Shown: positions 15,570-24,441 of the stretch, piece after piece
Layout of the letters: every line of letters starts with the position of its first letter
How positions within the stretch are numbered: position 1 is the first letter of the stretch
Assembly (NCBI GenBank): GCA_051967755.1
Contig: JBQDYD010000003.1
Span: 433,155-497,154 of the forward strand
DNA: 64,000 nt
From: UBA1672 sp051967755
GTDB lineage: Bacteria; Pseudomonadota; Alphaproteobacteria; Micavibrionales; Micavibrionaceae
Direction of reading: 5' to 3'
Notes under the pieces: model-generated
Told to the model about the DNA's origin: nothing
The model's input: only the letters and a program-made list of their open reading frames with translations
Database searches by the model: none
Position numbers and translations under genes: made by a program

Positions 15570-18179
15570 ATGCGCACTGAAACACCAAAGACGATTTATC
15601 TAAAGGATTACACCCCCTACCCGTATGAAATAGAAAGCGTTGAATTAGATTTCAATATTCAGGACGGCTATACGATCGTTACGCAACGTGCGCATTACAA
15701 CAGGACTTTAGCAAGCGCGTCTGAGGTTTTTTTGTATGGTGAAGAGCTCGAACTATTATCTGTAAAAATCAACAATCAAGAGGTCGATGGTTATAATAAG
15801 ACAGATGCATCTTTAACTGTGCCCTGCTCTGAATCCTCCTTTGATTTGGAAATTCAGACAAAAATATATCCTGAAAACAATACACGTCTGGAGGGGCTTT
15901 ATAATTCCGGCGGTACATACTGCACCCAGTGTGAGGCAGAAGGCTTTCGCCGCATCACCTATTACCCTGATCGCCCTGACGTATTAACAACATTTACTGT
16001 GCGCATAGAGGCAGATAAGAAATACCCCGTATTATTGTCTAACGGAAACCGTATCGAAGGCGGCGAAGTTGATAGCGATCGTCATTTTACAATCTGGGAA
16101 GACCCCTTCCCTAAGCCTTGCTATCTTTTTGCTTTGGTCGCAGGCGATCTTAACCATATCCACGATACATATATCACAGGGTCTGGGCGTGAGGTTGATC
16201 TTTATATTTATGTTCGTGAGGGCGATGAGAGCCAGTGCGATCATGCGATGGACAGCCTGAAGCGTTCTATGAAATGGGATGAGGATGTATACGGTCTGGA
16301 ATATGATCTGGATATATTCAACATCGTGGCGGTCAGTGATTTTAATATGGGCGCGATGGAGAATAAATCCCTCAACATATTTAATACGGCTCTTGTTCTG
16401 GCGCATCAGGAAACCGCAACAGATACCGATTTTATGCGCGTTGAAAGCGTCATAGCGCATGAGTATTTCCACAATTGGAGCGGTAACCGCGTCACCTGCC
16501 GTGACTGGTTTCAGTTATCTTTAAAAGAAGGTCTGACAGTTTTCCGTGATCAGGAATTCTCTGCAGATACACACTCAAAAGATGTCCAGCGTATTGATGA
16601 TGTTACCCATTTACGGCGCTTTCAATTCGCCGAAGATGCATCACCGCTGGCGCACCCTATTCGCCCTGATAATTACATTGAGATTAATAATTTCTATACG
16701 ATGACGGTCTATGAAAAAGGCGCTGAGGTTATTCGTATGATGCGTACATTATTGGGCGCGGAAAATTATCGTAAGGGTACGGACCTGTATTTTGAACGCC
16801 ATGACGGGCAAGCTGTCACCTGTGAGGATTTCGTCAAAGCCATGGAAGATGCGACAGGAGAAGATTTATCACAATTCCGCCTGTGGTATGAACAGGCAGG
16901 AACGCCAGAGCTTCACTTTAAAGGTGAGTATGACGCGGATCGTAAGGAATATAAAGTGACGCTTTCTCAGGTTATTCCTGATACGCCTAATCAAACCAAT
17001 AAAAAGCCAATGGTAATTCCTGTTGCTATTGGCCTGATTGGGCAAGATGGTGAAGATTTAATTGGTACGCAAGTGCTTAAGCTGACTGAGGGAGAGCAAG
17101 AATTCACATTTTCAGCTATAGAGCAAGAACCCGTGCCTTCGGTTCTTCGTAACTTTAGTGCCCCTGTTCGCTTGAAGACAAACTTAAGCCAGCAAGATTA
17201 TGCCTTCCTTAGCCAAAACGAAGCATATGATGGCTTTAACCGTTGGGAAGCCGGCCAACATATCGCCCGCACAGTAATCGGTGAAATGCTGGATGCTCAT
17301 GAGGCTGGTGAAAAAATGTCCGTGCCTGAAGCGTTTACAGATGGTTATGCCGCAATACTCGAAGATGCATTGTCTGATGGTGCAGATAAAGCCTTACTTG
17401 CACGTAGTATGTCGGTGCCTGATGTGTCTGCCCTTATTCAAGAACGCCAAAGCGCAGATCCTGAAGCTATTTTTAAAGCTCGGGAGTTGGTCATTGCGGC
17501 GATTAAGCGTAACCATAAATCGGCATTGGAAAAGATATATAAATCAAATGCAATGACGGGTGAATTCTCTGTAACATCTGATGCGATGGCGCAAAGGGTG
17601 CTGCGTAATGTTGCCCTTATGATACTAACCGGTACGCATGGCACAGGCTGCGCAAAGCGTGCTAAGGAGCATTACTTTAACGCCGATAACATGACAGATC
17701 GTGTGGCTGCGCTCTCGTCATTGGCATCAAATAAAAACCCTGAGCGCGATGAGGTGTTTTCTGATTTCTATGACAGATTTAAGGATTACCAGCTGGTTAT
17801 TGATAAGTGGTTTGCATTGCAGTCATGCTCTACTCTACCTGATGCAATAGATCGTATTAAAGCACTGAAAGAGCATCAAGATTTCAACATCAAAAACCCG
17901 AACAGAGTGCGATCTCTGTATGCGGCATTTGCAATGAATAATCCTTCGCGTTTTCATGCTGCTGATGGTTCGGGCTATGCGTTTTTGCGTGATGCGATTA
18001 TTGAGCTGAATGACATTAATCCGCAAATTGCCGCGCGTCTGTTAACGCCAATGCGTGAGTGGCGAAGATACACTACGGACAGGCAAGATATGATTAAGGC
18101 CGCCTTGAGTGATATTTTAGCCATAGAGAATATCGCGCCGGACGTGTTTGAAATCGCCAGTAAAAGTCTTAAAGGCTAA
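15570..18179 (+). CDS. pepN: Aminopeptidase N (M1 family)
   Basis: This 869-residue zinc aminopeptidase removes N-terminal residues from peptides in the cytoplasm. The exopeptidase motif GAMENKSLNIF lies near residue 261. The zinc motif HEYFHNWSGNR lies near residues 300-310, with the third ligand Glu in LKEGLTVFRDQE. The all-helical C-terminal half is typical of the E. coli-type enzyme, as is the length. No signal peptide is present. A hairpin overlies its ribosome-binding site. rnhB follows after 5 bases. Confidence 0.97.
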   Translation: MRTETPKTIYLKDYTPYPYEIESVELDFNIQDGYTIVTQRAHYNRTLASASEVFLYGEELELLSVKINNQEVDGYNKTDASLTVPCSESSFDLEIQTKIYPENNTRLEGLYNSGGTYCTQCEAEGFRRITYYPDRPDVLTTFTVRIEADKKYPVLLSNGNRIEGGEVDSDRHFTIWEDPFPKPCYLFALVAGDLNHIHDTYITGSGREVDLYIYVREGDESQCDHAMDSLKRSMKWDEDVYGLEYDLDIFNIVAVSDFNMGAMENKSLNIFNTALVLAHQETATDTDFMRVESVIAHEYFHNWSGNRVTCRDWFQLSLKEGLTVFRDQEFSADTHSKDVQRIDDVTHLRRFQFAEDASPLAHPIRPDNYIEINNFYTMTVYEKGAEVIRMMRTLLGAENYRKGTDLYFERHDGQAVTCEDFVKAMEDATGEDLSQFRLWYEQAGTPELHFKGEYDADRKEYKVTLSQVIPDTPNQTNKKPMVIPVAIGLIGQDGEDLIGTQVLKLTEGEQEFTFSAIEQEPVPSVLRNFSAPVRLKTNLSQQDYAFLSQNEAYDGFNRWEAGQHIARTVIGEMLDAHEAGEKMSVPEAFTDGYAAILEDALSDGADKALLARSMSVPDVSALIQERQSADPEAIFKARELVIAAIKRNHKSALEKIYKSNAMTGEFSVTSDAMAQRVLRNVALMILTGTHGTGCAKRAKEHYFNADNMTDRVAALSSLASNKNPERDEVFSDFYDRFKDYQLVIDKWFALQSCSTLPDAIDRIKALKEHQDFNIKNPNRVRSLYAAFAMNNPSRFHAADGSGYAFLRDAIIELNDINPQIAARLLTPMREWRRYTTDRQDMIKAALSDILAIENIAPDVFEIASKSLKG

Positions 18180-18184
18180 GCTGT

Positions 18185-18787
18185 ATGGCGGATTTCTCAT
18201 TAGAAGATCAGTGTGATGGCATTGTCTGCGGTTTGGATGAGGTTGGGCGTGGCCCATTGGCGGGGCCTGTCGTTGCGGCTTGTGTCATTATACCGAGGGA
18301 TAAGCGCCGGTTAGAATTTATTGCAGAAATTCGTGACAGTAAAAAGCTTAGCGCCAAGAAGCGTGAGGTGCTTTACACTGAGATAACGGAAAACTTCCCT
18401 TACGCTATCAGTGCGATTTCCCCGCAAGAAATTGATGAGCTGAATATCCTTCAGGCCAGTTTAGAGGCAATGAAACGCGCGCATGATCAATTAAGCGGGA
18501 TCACGCACGCCCTTGTGGACGGGAATAAAGCCCCTGCCCTGTCATCACATGCGATCACCGTTGTGAAAGGTGACCAAAAATCAAAATCTATTGCTGCGGC
18601 GTCTATTGTGGCAAAGGTTTATCGTGATCGTGTTATGCAGAGATTATCTGAAAAATATCCTGACTATGGATGGGCTAAGAATTCCGGCTATCCAACAGCG
18701 CAGCATAGAGAGGCTTTGCTAACACATGGTGTGACAGAGCATCATCGCCGTAGTTTTGCCCCCGTGCGCAGAATAATTGAATCGTAA
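18185..18787 (+). CDS. rnhB: Ribonuclease HII
   Basis: RNase HII removes ribonucleotides from RNA/DNA hybrids. The 200-residue protein carries the signature GLDEVGRGPLAGPVVAA near residues 16-32 with the catalytic Asp-Glu pair. The later acidic residue is in ALVDGNK near 117. SIAAASIVAKVYRDR and SGYPTAQH are further family blocks. It is probably co-transcribed with pepN. In many alphaproteobacteria rnhB directly precedes ccrM, as it does here. Confidence 0.97.
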   Translation: MADFSLEDQCDGIVCGLDEVGRGPLAGPVVAACVIIPRDKRRLEFIAEIRDSKKLSAKKREVLYTEITENFPYAISAISPQEIDELNILQASLEAMKRAHDQLSGITHALVDGNKAPALSSHAITVVKGDQKSKSIAAASIVAKVYRDRVMQRLSEKYPDYGWAKNSGYPTAQHREALLTHGVTEHHRRSFAPVRRIIES

Positions 18788-18822
18788 CAATGCGTTACTT
18801 TAAGCATTCAATTTAACAGACT

Positions 18823-18883
18823 GAGTCCAAACAAAAAAATACACTTTTTTTCTTGACCCTGAGTCCATAATGACTCATGATTC
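18823..18883 (+). promoter_or_regulatory. ccrM promoter with four GANTC methylation sites
   Basis: GANTC sites occur at 18823, 18861, 18872 and 18879. A sigma70-like promoter can be drawn: TTGACC at 18853-18858, a 17-base spacer, and CATGAT at 18876-18881. Three of the four sites overlap the spacer, the -10 and the start region. GANTC is the target of CcrM itself, so methylation could feed back on its own transcription, as described for Caulobacter. The site clustering is seen directly; the regulation is inferred. Confidence 0.65.
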
Positions 18884-18910
18884 GACTTTAAATCATTAGG
18901 GGAATACAGA

Positions 18911-20014
18911 ATGTCTAGCACAAAAGATAAACAGTCCACAGGTAAAATCATCATTGGGAATTGCATTGATGAGATGAATAAAATCGAAAAAGAATCTGTT
19001 GATTGTATCTTTGCTGACCCCCCATATAACCTTCAGCTGGGTGGTGACCTTCATCGCCCGAATAATTCAAAGGTTGATGCGGTTGATAATGATTGGGATC
19101 AATTTGACAGTTTAAAGGCTTATGATGCATTTACAAAGGAGTGGCTGGCTTCTGCGCGTGAAACCCTTACCCCTGATGGTTCTATTTGGGTGATCGGCAG
19201 CTACCACAATATTTTCCGTCTGGGGTATATTTTACAAGATTTAGGCTATTGGATTTTAAATGATATTGTTTGGCGTAAATCTAACCCAATGCCAAATTTC
19301 CGTGGCCGTCGTTTTACAAATGCTCATGAAACAATGATTTGGGCGGCGAAATCTGAAAAATCAAAATACTATTTCAATTATGATGCAATGAAGTCGTTGA
19401 ACGAAGATTTGCAAATGAGAAGTGATTGGTATCTTCCGCTATGTACAGGTTCAGAACGTTTGAAAGATGATGAGGGTAAAAAAGCGCATCCGACGCAAAA
19501 GCCAGAGGCTCTTTTACACCGCGTTCTCATGTCATCCACCCGTAAAGGTGATACTGTGCTTGACCCGTTTTTTGGTACGGGTACAACAGGCGCAGTCGCC
19601 AAAAAACTTGGGCGTTCTTTTATCGGAATTGAGCAAGATGAGACATATGCTTCATTTGCGAAAAAGCGCATAGCAGATGTTGAACCAATCAAAGGAAATC
19701 TGGTCGAAACAAAACCAAAACGCGAGTTGCCGCGCGTTCCGTTTGGTTCCCTTGTTGAGCGCGGCCTTCTGGAGCCGGGAACAGTGCTAACGGATTCTAA
19801 GAATAAATACCGCGCGACTGTGCATGCAGACGGTTCGATTATCGCGCAAAACCGCGTTGATAAGATGCGCGGGTCTATCCATAAAGTCGGTGCAGCTTTA
19901 CAAGATGCCCCTTCTTGTAATGGCTGGACGTTCTGGCATTTTAGGCAAGGCAAGAAATCCTTACCGATTGATCATTTGAGAACACAAATCAGGGCTGAGC
20001 TGGGTCATGCATAG
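18911..20014 (+). CDS. ccrM: Cell-cycle adenine DNA methyltransferase CcrM
   Basis: CcrM methylates adenine in GANTC and controls cell-cycle genes in alphaproteobacteria. The 367-residue protein has beta-class motif order: catalytic DPPYNLQLGG near residues 37-46, then the S-adenosylmethionine motif DPFFGTGTTGAVAKKLG near 217-233. A C-terminal RAMA-type domain (about 270-367, PFGSLVERGLLEPG, ending HFRQGKKSLPIDHLR) is typical of CcrM rather than a restriction-linked enzyme. No endonuclease gene is adjacent. It overlaps folB by 8 bases. Confidence 0.96.
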   Translation: MSSTKDKQSTGKIIIGNCIDEMNKIEKESVDCIFADPPYNLQLGGDLHRPNNSKVDAVDNDWDQFDSLKAYDAFTKEWLASARETLTPDGSIWVIGSYHNIFRLGYILQDLGYWILNDIVWRKSNPMPNFRGRRFTNAHETMIWAAKSEKSKYYFNYDAMKSLNEDLQMRSDWYLPLCTGSERLKDDEGKKAHPTQKPEALLHRVLMSSTRKGDTVLDPFFGTGTTGAVAKKLGRSFIGIEQDETYASFAKKRIADVEPIKGNLVETKPKRELPRVPFGSLVERGLLEPGTVLTDSKNKYRATVHADGSIIAQNRVDKMRGSIHKVGAALQDAPSCNGWTFWHFRQGKKSLPIDHLRTQIRAELGHA

Positions 20015-20369
20015 CGCGGAAACTGACATTGTTTACATACGCGATCTGACACTCGACATGTCGGCGGGTATTTATGAGCATGAAAAGCAAGCGCGCCAGC
20101 GTGTCATTGTGAATGTTGAAATGACCGTAACTTCAAATGAGGGGCGTTCACTAGAATCTATCGATGACGTTGTCTCGTATGAAAATGTTGTTTTAGGTGT
20201 TAGGGCTTTGGCGGAAGAAAAGCACTATGATTTGTTGGAGGACTTCGCAGAGAAAATATCTGTTATTTGTCTTACTGACGATCGAGTGCTCGCCGTAAGT
20301 GTTCAGGTAGAGAAGCCTGATATTTTTAATGATTGCGCTGCTGTTGGGGTGCGTATCACGAGGGCTTAA
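20007..20369 (+). CDS. folB: Dihydroneopterin aldolase (FolB)
   Basis: FolB cleaves dihydroneopterin in folate synthesis. The 120-residue protein fits the family: DIVYIRDLTLDMSAGIYEHEKQ at about residues 7-28 contains the pterin-site Glu, and a C-terminal VSVQVEKPDIF carries the conserved Lys. The start lies inside the end of ccrM, so the two are probably translated together. The stop codon overlaps the convergent stop of the next gene. Confidence 0.9.
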   Translation: MHSAETDIVYIRDLTLDMSAGIYEHEKQARQRVIVNVEMTVTSNEGRSLESIDDVVSYENVVLGVRALAEEKHYDLLEDFAEKISVICLTDDRVLAVSVQVEKPDIFNDCAAVGVRITRA

Positions 20370-21376
20370 TGTAGTATGCCCTTTCCTTCTTTGCTTTTCT
20401 TTCTCAAAATTTCATATTGAGGTTTCAAGCGTACGTCCAAACGGCCTTTGCTTTGGTTCGTTACGTAATTCTGTGCATAAAACAAGTTTTCTCTGTTTAA
20501 ATCTTCGTATATTTCATAGCCTTCCAAAACACCCATCATTTGGTGCATCGGAAGCTCCATATTGTTCAAACCTAAAGATTTACCATAGGTGAATATTTTC
20601 ACTTTGATAACCAGATAGGCTGTTCTGAGGTTGAACATAAGAGCTTTGGAGTGAGCGCGTGGTTCGTAGGTAGTTTTCATGTAATCAAGTCGTCTTTTGA
20701 TATATTCCAGCGCGTTTTGCTTGGCGACGGGGACATAGACCAAATTAAAGGGGCGGCTAAATTCAAGGACCATCGCTCTGGGGTAACCTCTTGGGATGAA
20801 ATGATCTCTAGTACATGGGCCAGCTAAACGATAATCCGAAGCGACCAGTTCAAATCGTCTTAGAGAATGAATTTTATATTCATCCTGAATTTCAAAAGCG
20901 CCTCGTTTTTCAATATAATCACCAAGTTTTAGTGGCATTACAAATTCGAATCTTGTCGGGAAATCTTCTTTGTTTTCACGAAGAAACTCTCTTGTGGCAT
21001 CTCTGATTTCTTTCCATTCTAATTCATCAGATGAAAAGCTTTTATAAATTTCACATTCATTGATGCGCATAAATTCATCTACAGCGTCATCGTCCTCAGT
21101 TTTGTATAGGTTTATGCCCCAGTATAAATGAGAAAGGGCTTTAACAGTAGGTGTCTCGTAGATATATCGACTGGGTGCTTTATTGGGGTCATCATTGAGT
21201 TTACTTGCTCCCGGGCCTTCGTCATAATCATAATAACTGTCGTTATAGCCCTTTAACAGATAGTCGTAACCTACCCCTCTGTCCCCGCTGGCAGCCGCTA
21301 ATGCAGTATGATTGATGCCTAGTATGAAAACAAAGGCCAAGAAAATACCGCTATAGATGATTGCTTTATTATTCAT
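20366..21376 (-). CDS. Unknown secreted protein
   Basis: This protein is 336 residues from the ATG at 21376, chosen because CAGGAG lies 7 bases upstream and the N-terminus becomes a good signal peptide (MNNKAIIYSGIFLAFVFIL, cleaved near HTALAAASG). An in-frame ATG at 21430 would add 18 residues. The mature part is acidic and Tyr-rich near its start (SYYDYDEGPG), then mixed alpha/beta and basic at the end. It has a potential disulfide pair (Cys in NECEIY and AGPCTRDH). I recognise no catalytic motif and assign no function. Confidence 0.7.
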   Translation of the reverse strand: MNNKAIIYSGIFLAFVFILGINHTALAAASGDRGVGYDYLLKGYNDSYYDYDEGPGASKLNDDPNKAPSRYIYETPTVKALSHLYWGINLYKTEDDDAVDEFMRINECEIYKSFSSDELEWKEIRDATREFLRENKEDFPTRFEFVMPLKLGDYIEKRGAFEIQDEYKIHSLRRFELVASDYRLAGPCTRDHFIPRGYPRAMVLEFSRPFNLVYVPVAKQNALEYIKRRLDYMKTTYEPRAHSKALMFNLRTAYLVIKVKIFTYGKSLGLNNMELPMHQMMGVLEGYEIYEDLNRENLFYAQNYVTNQSKGRLDVRLKPQYEILRKKSKEGKGILH

Positions 21377-21442
21377 TTTAACTCCTGCAGGTTCCCAACC
21401 ATTATATTGGAAAAGACGCCTAAAATTCAAGTGTGAGCACTT

Positions 21443-22531
21443 CTATTTTCCAAGTATGAAACTACGTGCCTTAGAGAATACGCTAGGAAGACCGATATTT
21501 GGAATTTTATCTTGTTCTATCCACTTGTAATTTTCAGGCGGTTTAAATGTGTCTGTTTGAATGCGGTGAAGTGATAAGTACAAATTAAAGTGAGTGAAAA
21601 CATGCTTTATCTTTGTGACCTCATTGTCCGGTATGTAGGCTTTATTAAAGATACCTAAATGCTCAACCGTGCTTTTATCGGTTTTCCAATCAGAGGTAGG
21701 CAGCCCGGTCATTCCACCTAAAAGGCCGCTTGCCGGTCTATTGTGTATAAGAACGTTTCCGTTAGGCATGGTTACCCAATATACATAGCCGTAGCGTGTG
21801 GGCTTAAGCTGTTTTGGTGATTTTTTAGGGTAATCTTCCTGATTTCCTTGAATGTATGCTTTGCAATGTTTTTGAACCGGACACATTGGGCATTTCGGTG
21901 ATTTTGGCGTGCATATTGTGGCACCCAGATCCATCAGTGCCTGCGCATAATCGCCGTGACGACCGCGTGCGTGATGTGCATGTTCTTCGGCATGTTTTTT
22001 TAATACGGCCTTACCTGATGGCAGTGGTGTATCAACCGTGTATAATCTTGCCATAACGCGCTCTACGTTACCATCAACGACATTCGCAGGTTTGTTAAAT
22101 GCAATGGCTGTGATTGCGGATGCGGTATAATCCCCTATTCCGGGTAAAGATTTCAGATCTTTGTAATTGTCAGGAAAAACGCCTTTGAATTCATCAGTGA
22201 TAACCTTTGCGCATTTATGAAGGTTGCGCGCTCTGGCGTAATACCCCAAACCAGCCCAATAAGACATGATTTCTTCATTTGGCGCGTCTGCTAAGCTTTG
22301 GACGGTCGGCCATTTGTCTGTGAATTTATGAAAGTAAGGGATAACAGCCGCAACTGTTGTTTGCTGTAGCATAATTTCAGATAACCAAACGCGATATGGG
22401 GCGGGTGTCTCATCCGGCTTGGCACGCCAAGGCAGGTCACGGCGATGCTTATCGTACCATGAAAGTAAGTTCGCACTGAAAAGCTCGGGTTTAACTGTGC
22501 ATTGTTCTGTAAGTGTGCTAATAGAAGTCAT
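21443..22531 (-). CDS. mutY: A/G-specific adenine DNA glycosylase (MutY)
   Basis: MutY removes adenine mispaired with 8-oxoguanine. The 362-residue protein has the catalytic Glu in SEIMLQQTTVAAVIPYF near residue 51 and a helix-hairpin-helix LPGIGDYTASAI. The catalytic Asp is in NVVDGNVERV. The 4Fe-4S ligands are spaced C-X6-C-X2-C-X5-C in CTPKSPKCPMCPVQKHC. The C-terminal third is the NUDIX-like 8-oxoG recognition domain. Start codons of mutY and the divergent dciA are only 28 bases apart. Confidence 0.97.
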   Translation of the reverse strand: MTSISTLTEQCTVKPELFSANLLSWYDKHRRDLPWRAKPDETPAPYRVWLSEIMLQQTTVAAVIPYFHKFTDKWPTVQSLADAPNEEIMSYWAGLGYYARARNLHKCAKVITDEFKGVFPDNYKDLKSLPGIGDYTASAITAIAFNKPANVVDGNVERVMARLYTVDTPLPSGKAVLKKHAEEHAHHARGRHGDYAQALMDLGATICTPKSPKCPMCPVQKHCKAYIQGNQEDYPKKSPKQLKPTRYGYVYWVTMPNGNVLIHNRPASGLLGGMTGLPTSDWKTDKSTVEHLGIFNKAYIPDNEVTKIKHVFTHFNLYLSLHRIQTDTFKPPENYKWIEQDKIPNIGLPSVFSKARSFILGK

Positions 22532-22559
22532 TCTTTAAATTTAAGTTTTTAATATTGCT

Positions 22560-23036
22560 ATGCGTCCTGTTTCCGAAGCCACATCAAGAGTTGCTGCAAA
22601 GAATTTTAGTCGAAAGTATATTGCCCTAGGCCGATTGGTTAATCAATGGACCGAAATTATGGGTGAGGAATTCGCCGCAAAAGCCCAGCCAATAAAAATT
22701 AATTATCGTAAGAAACGCAAAGATCAGAAGCCATATGCGACGTTGGATATTGGAACAACGGCGTCTAATGCCACTATTTTAAATTATCAAAAAGGTGTTA
22801 TATTAGAGCGTCTTAACACCCTGTTCGGGGATACATGGATTAAGGATATTCGTTTTGTTATTACTGAGGCAGTCAGTGATGAGCAGGTATATATGAGCAA
22901 ACGAAAAACCCCCTTAGCGATGAAAGATAAAAAATATCTTGCTGAGGTACTAGATCAAATTGATGATCCTGATATAAAAGAGAAACTTGAATCCTTGGGT
23001 AAATCACTATTAGCGGATAAAAAAAATGAAAGTTAA
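22560..23036 (+). CDS. dciA: DciA/DUF721-family protein, replicative helicase partner
   Basis: This 158-residue protein has a DUF721 domain in the N-terminal 110 residues (LVNQWTEIMGEEFAAKAQP, then an AT-rich strand region and a final TLFGDTWIKDIRFV). DciA loads or regulates the replicative helicase DnaB in bacteria lacking DnaC. The divergent neighbour mutY is its usual companion in alphaproteobacteria. The C-terminus (about 110-158) is charged and probably disordered. It overlaps efp by 11 bases. No clear ribosome-binding site is seen. Confidence 0.85.
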   Translation: MRPVSEATSRVAAKNFSRKYIALGRLVNQWTEIMGEEFAAKAQPIKINYRKKRKDQKPYATLDIGTTASNATILNYQKGVILERLNTLFGDTWIKDIRFVITEAVSDEQVYMSKRKTPLAMKDKKYLAEVLDQIDDPDIKEKLESLGKSLLADKKNES

Positions 23037-23598
23037 TGCTATTACACTGCGCTCCGGTAACGTCATTGAATATAATGACAAACTATATGTCGTAGTAAAA
23101 AATGATATTCAACAGCCTGGTAAGGGAGCCTCTGTCGCACAGGTGGAGCTTCGTGATGTGCGTACAGGCAATAAGGATAATGTCCGGTTCCGTACCCAGG
23201 AAACGGTTGAGCGTGTTCGTTTGGAACAAACTGAATTCCAGTTTTTATATTATGAAGGCGAAGATATCGTTCTTATGAATAATGAAACATACGATCAGAT
23301 CACTGTAACTAAGGAGCAAATGGGGCCACAAGCATCATTTTTGCAAGATGGTATGGTGATAGAGGTTGAGACATATGAAGGAGAGCCTTTGGGCTTTAAA
23401 TTACCTGATCGTATCGTCATGGAGATCACTGAAGCAGAGCCTGTGGTTAAGGGGCAAACTGCAACAACATCATATAAGCCGGCTATCGTAGAAAATGGCG
23501 AAAAAGTAATGGTGCCACCTCATGTGGAATCAGGTTCAAAAATTGTTATCAAGCTTGAAGACGGTGTAGGTACATACGTCGAGCGATATAAAGGTTAA
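23026..23598 (+). CDS. efp: Elongation factor P
   Basis: EF-P relieves ribosome stalling at polyproline. The 190-residue protein has the three-domain layout of the family. The modified loop reads QQPGKGASVAQV with the target lysine at position 33. The C-terminal OB domain ends GVGTYVERYKG. A likely EpmA lysyl-transferase is encoded at 57104-58126, which fits beta-lysylation of Lys33. The start lies inside dciA. Confidence 0.96.
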   Translation: MKVNAITLRSGNVIEYNDKLYVVVKNDIQQPGKGASVAQVELRDVRTGNKDNVRFRTQETVERVRLEQTEFQFLYYEGEDIVLMNNETYDQITVTKEQMGPQASFLQDGMVIEVETYEGEPLGFKLPDRIVMEITEAEPVVKGQTATTSYKPAIVENGEKVMVPPHVESGSKIVIKLEDGVGTYVERYKG

Positions 23599-23622
23599 TC
23601 ATAAACAATAAGGATCATAAAG

Positions 23623-24417
23623 ATGGCTACAAGTACGCCGATTATGAATATAATGATGCGTGCCAGCGAAAAGGCTGCGCGCTCACTACTGCGGGATTTT
23701 AACGAAGTCGAAAACCTTCAAGTGTCCAGGAAAGGTCCGGGTGACTTTGTTTCTGCGGCCGATAAAAGGTCAGAAGAAATTATCTTTGAGGAACTAAGAA
23801 AGGCAAGACCTGACTATAGCTTCCTTATGGAAGAAAGTGGTGCAGTCAAAGGAAAAGATTCTGATTACCGCTGGATTATTGATCCGCTTGACGGGACGAC
23901 GAACTTTTTACATGGCATCCCTCATTGGGCGATCTCTATCGGCCTGGAGTATAAAGGTGAAGTCGTAGCCGGTTTGATTCATGATCCTGTTAAGGACGAC
24001 TTATTCCACGCGGAAAAAGGTAAGGGTGCGTTTTCTAAAAGAAGAAGGCTACGTGTATCTAATCGTAATACATCAGAGGCAAGCCTTATTACAACAGGCG
24101 CGCCCAGACGTGCGGCAGATAAGCGTGAAAAGTTTATTTCAGAATACCACGCTATGCAGGAGGCGGGCTTCTCTCTTAGACGTTTCGGCGCCGCCGCTCT
24201 AGACCTTGCATATGTTGCTGCAGGTAAGTGTGACGGCTTTTGGGAGCGTGATCTAAGCCCGTGGGATGTTGCTGCCGGTGTTATTCTTGTAAAAGAATCT
24301 GGGGGTTTTATTTCAGATATAGATGACATAAGACACAATCCAGTTAATACTGGTAATATTCTTGCTACGAATGAACAGCTTTCAAATGATATTGCGAGGA
24401 TATTGAAAAAGGCATAG
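23623..24417 (+). CDS. suhB: Inositol monophosphatase family protein (SuhB-like)
   Basis: This 264-residue protein has all metal-binding blocks of the family: MEESG near residue 71, WIIDPLDGTTNFLHG near 85-99, and SPWDVAAGVILVKESGG near 214-230. The family dephosphorylates inositol monophosphate or related sugar phosphates; the E. coli member also binds RNA polymerase/NusG. AAGGA precedes the start. It sits 24 bases after efp and is probably co-transcribed. Confidence 0.92.
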   Translation: MATSTPIMNIMMRASEKAARSLLRDFNEVENLQVSRKGPGDFVSAADKRSEEIIFEELRKARPDYSFLMEESGAVKGKDSDYRWIIDPLDGTTNFLHGIPHWAISIGLEYKGEVVAGLIHDPVKDDLFHAEKGKGAFSKRRRLRVSNRNTSEASLITTGAPRRAADKREKFISEYHAMQEAGFSLRRFGAAALDLAYVAAGKCDGFWERDLSPWDVAAGVILVKESGGFISDIDDIRHNPVNTGNILATNEQLSNDIARILKKA

Positions 24418-24441
24418 TCACAAATAGAAAGAGAGGTTGTT

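Noticed and set aside
18800..18816. TTAA...TTAAC pair before ccrM resembling a CtrA site
   Set aside because: The spacer is 9 bases instead of the 6-7 of CtrA boxes, so the match is not convincing.
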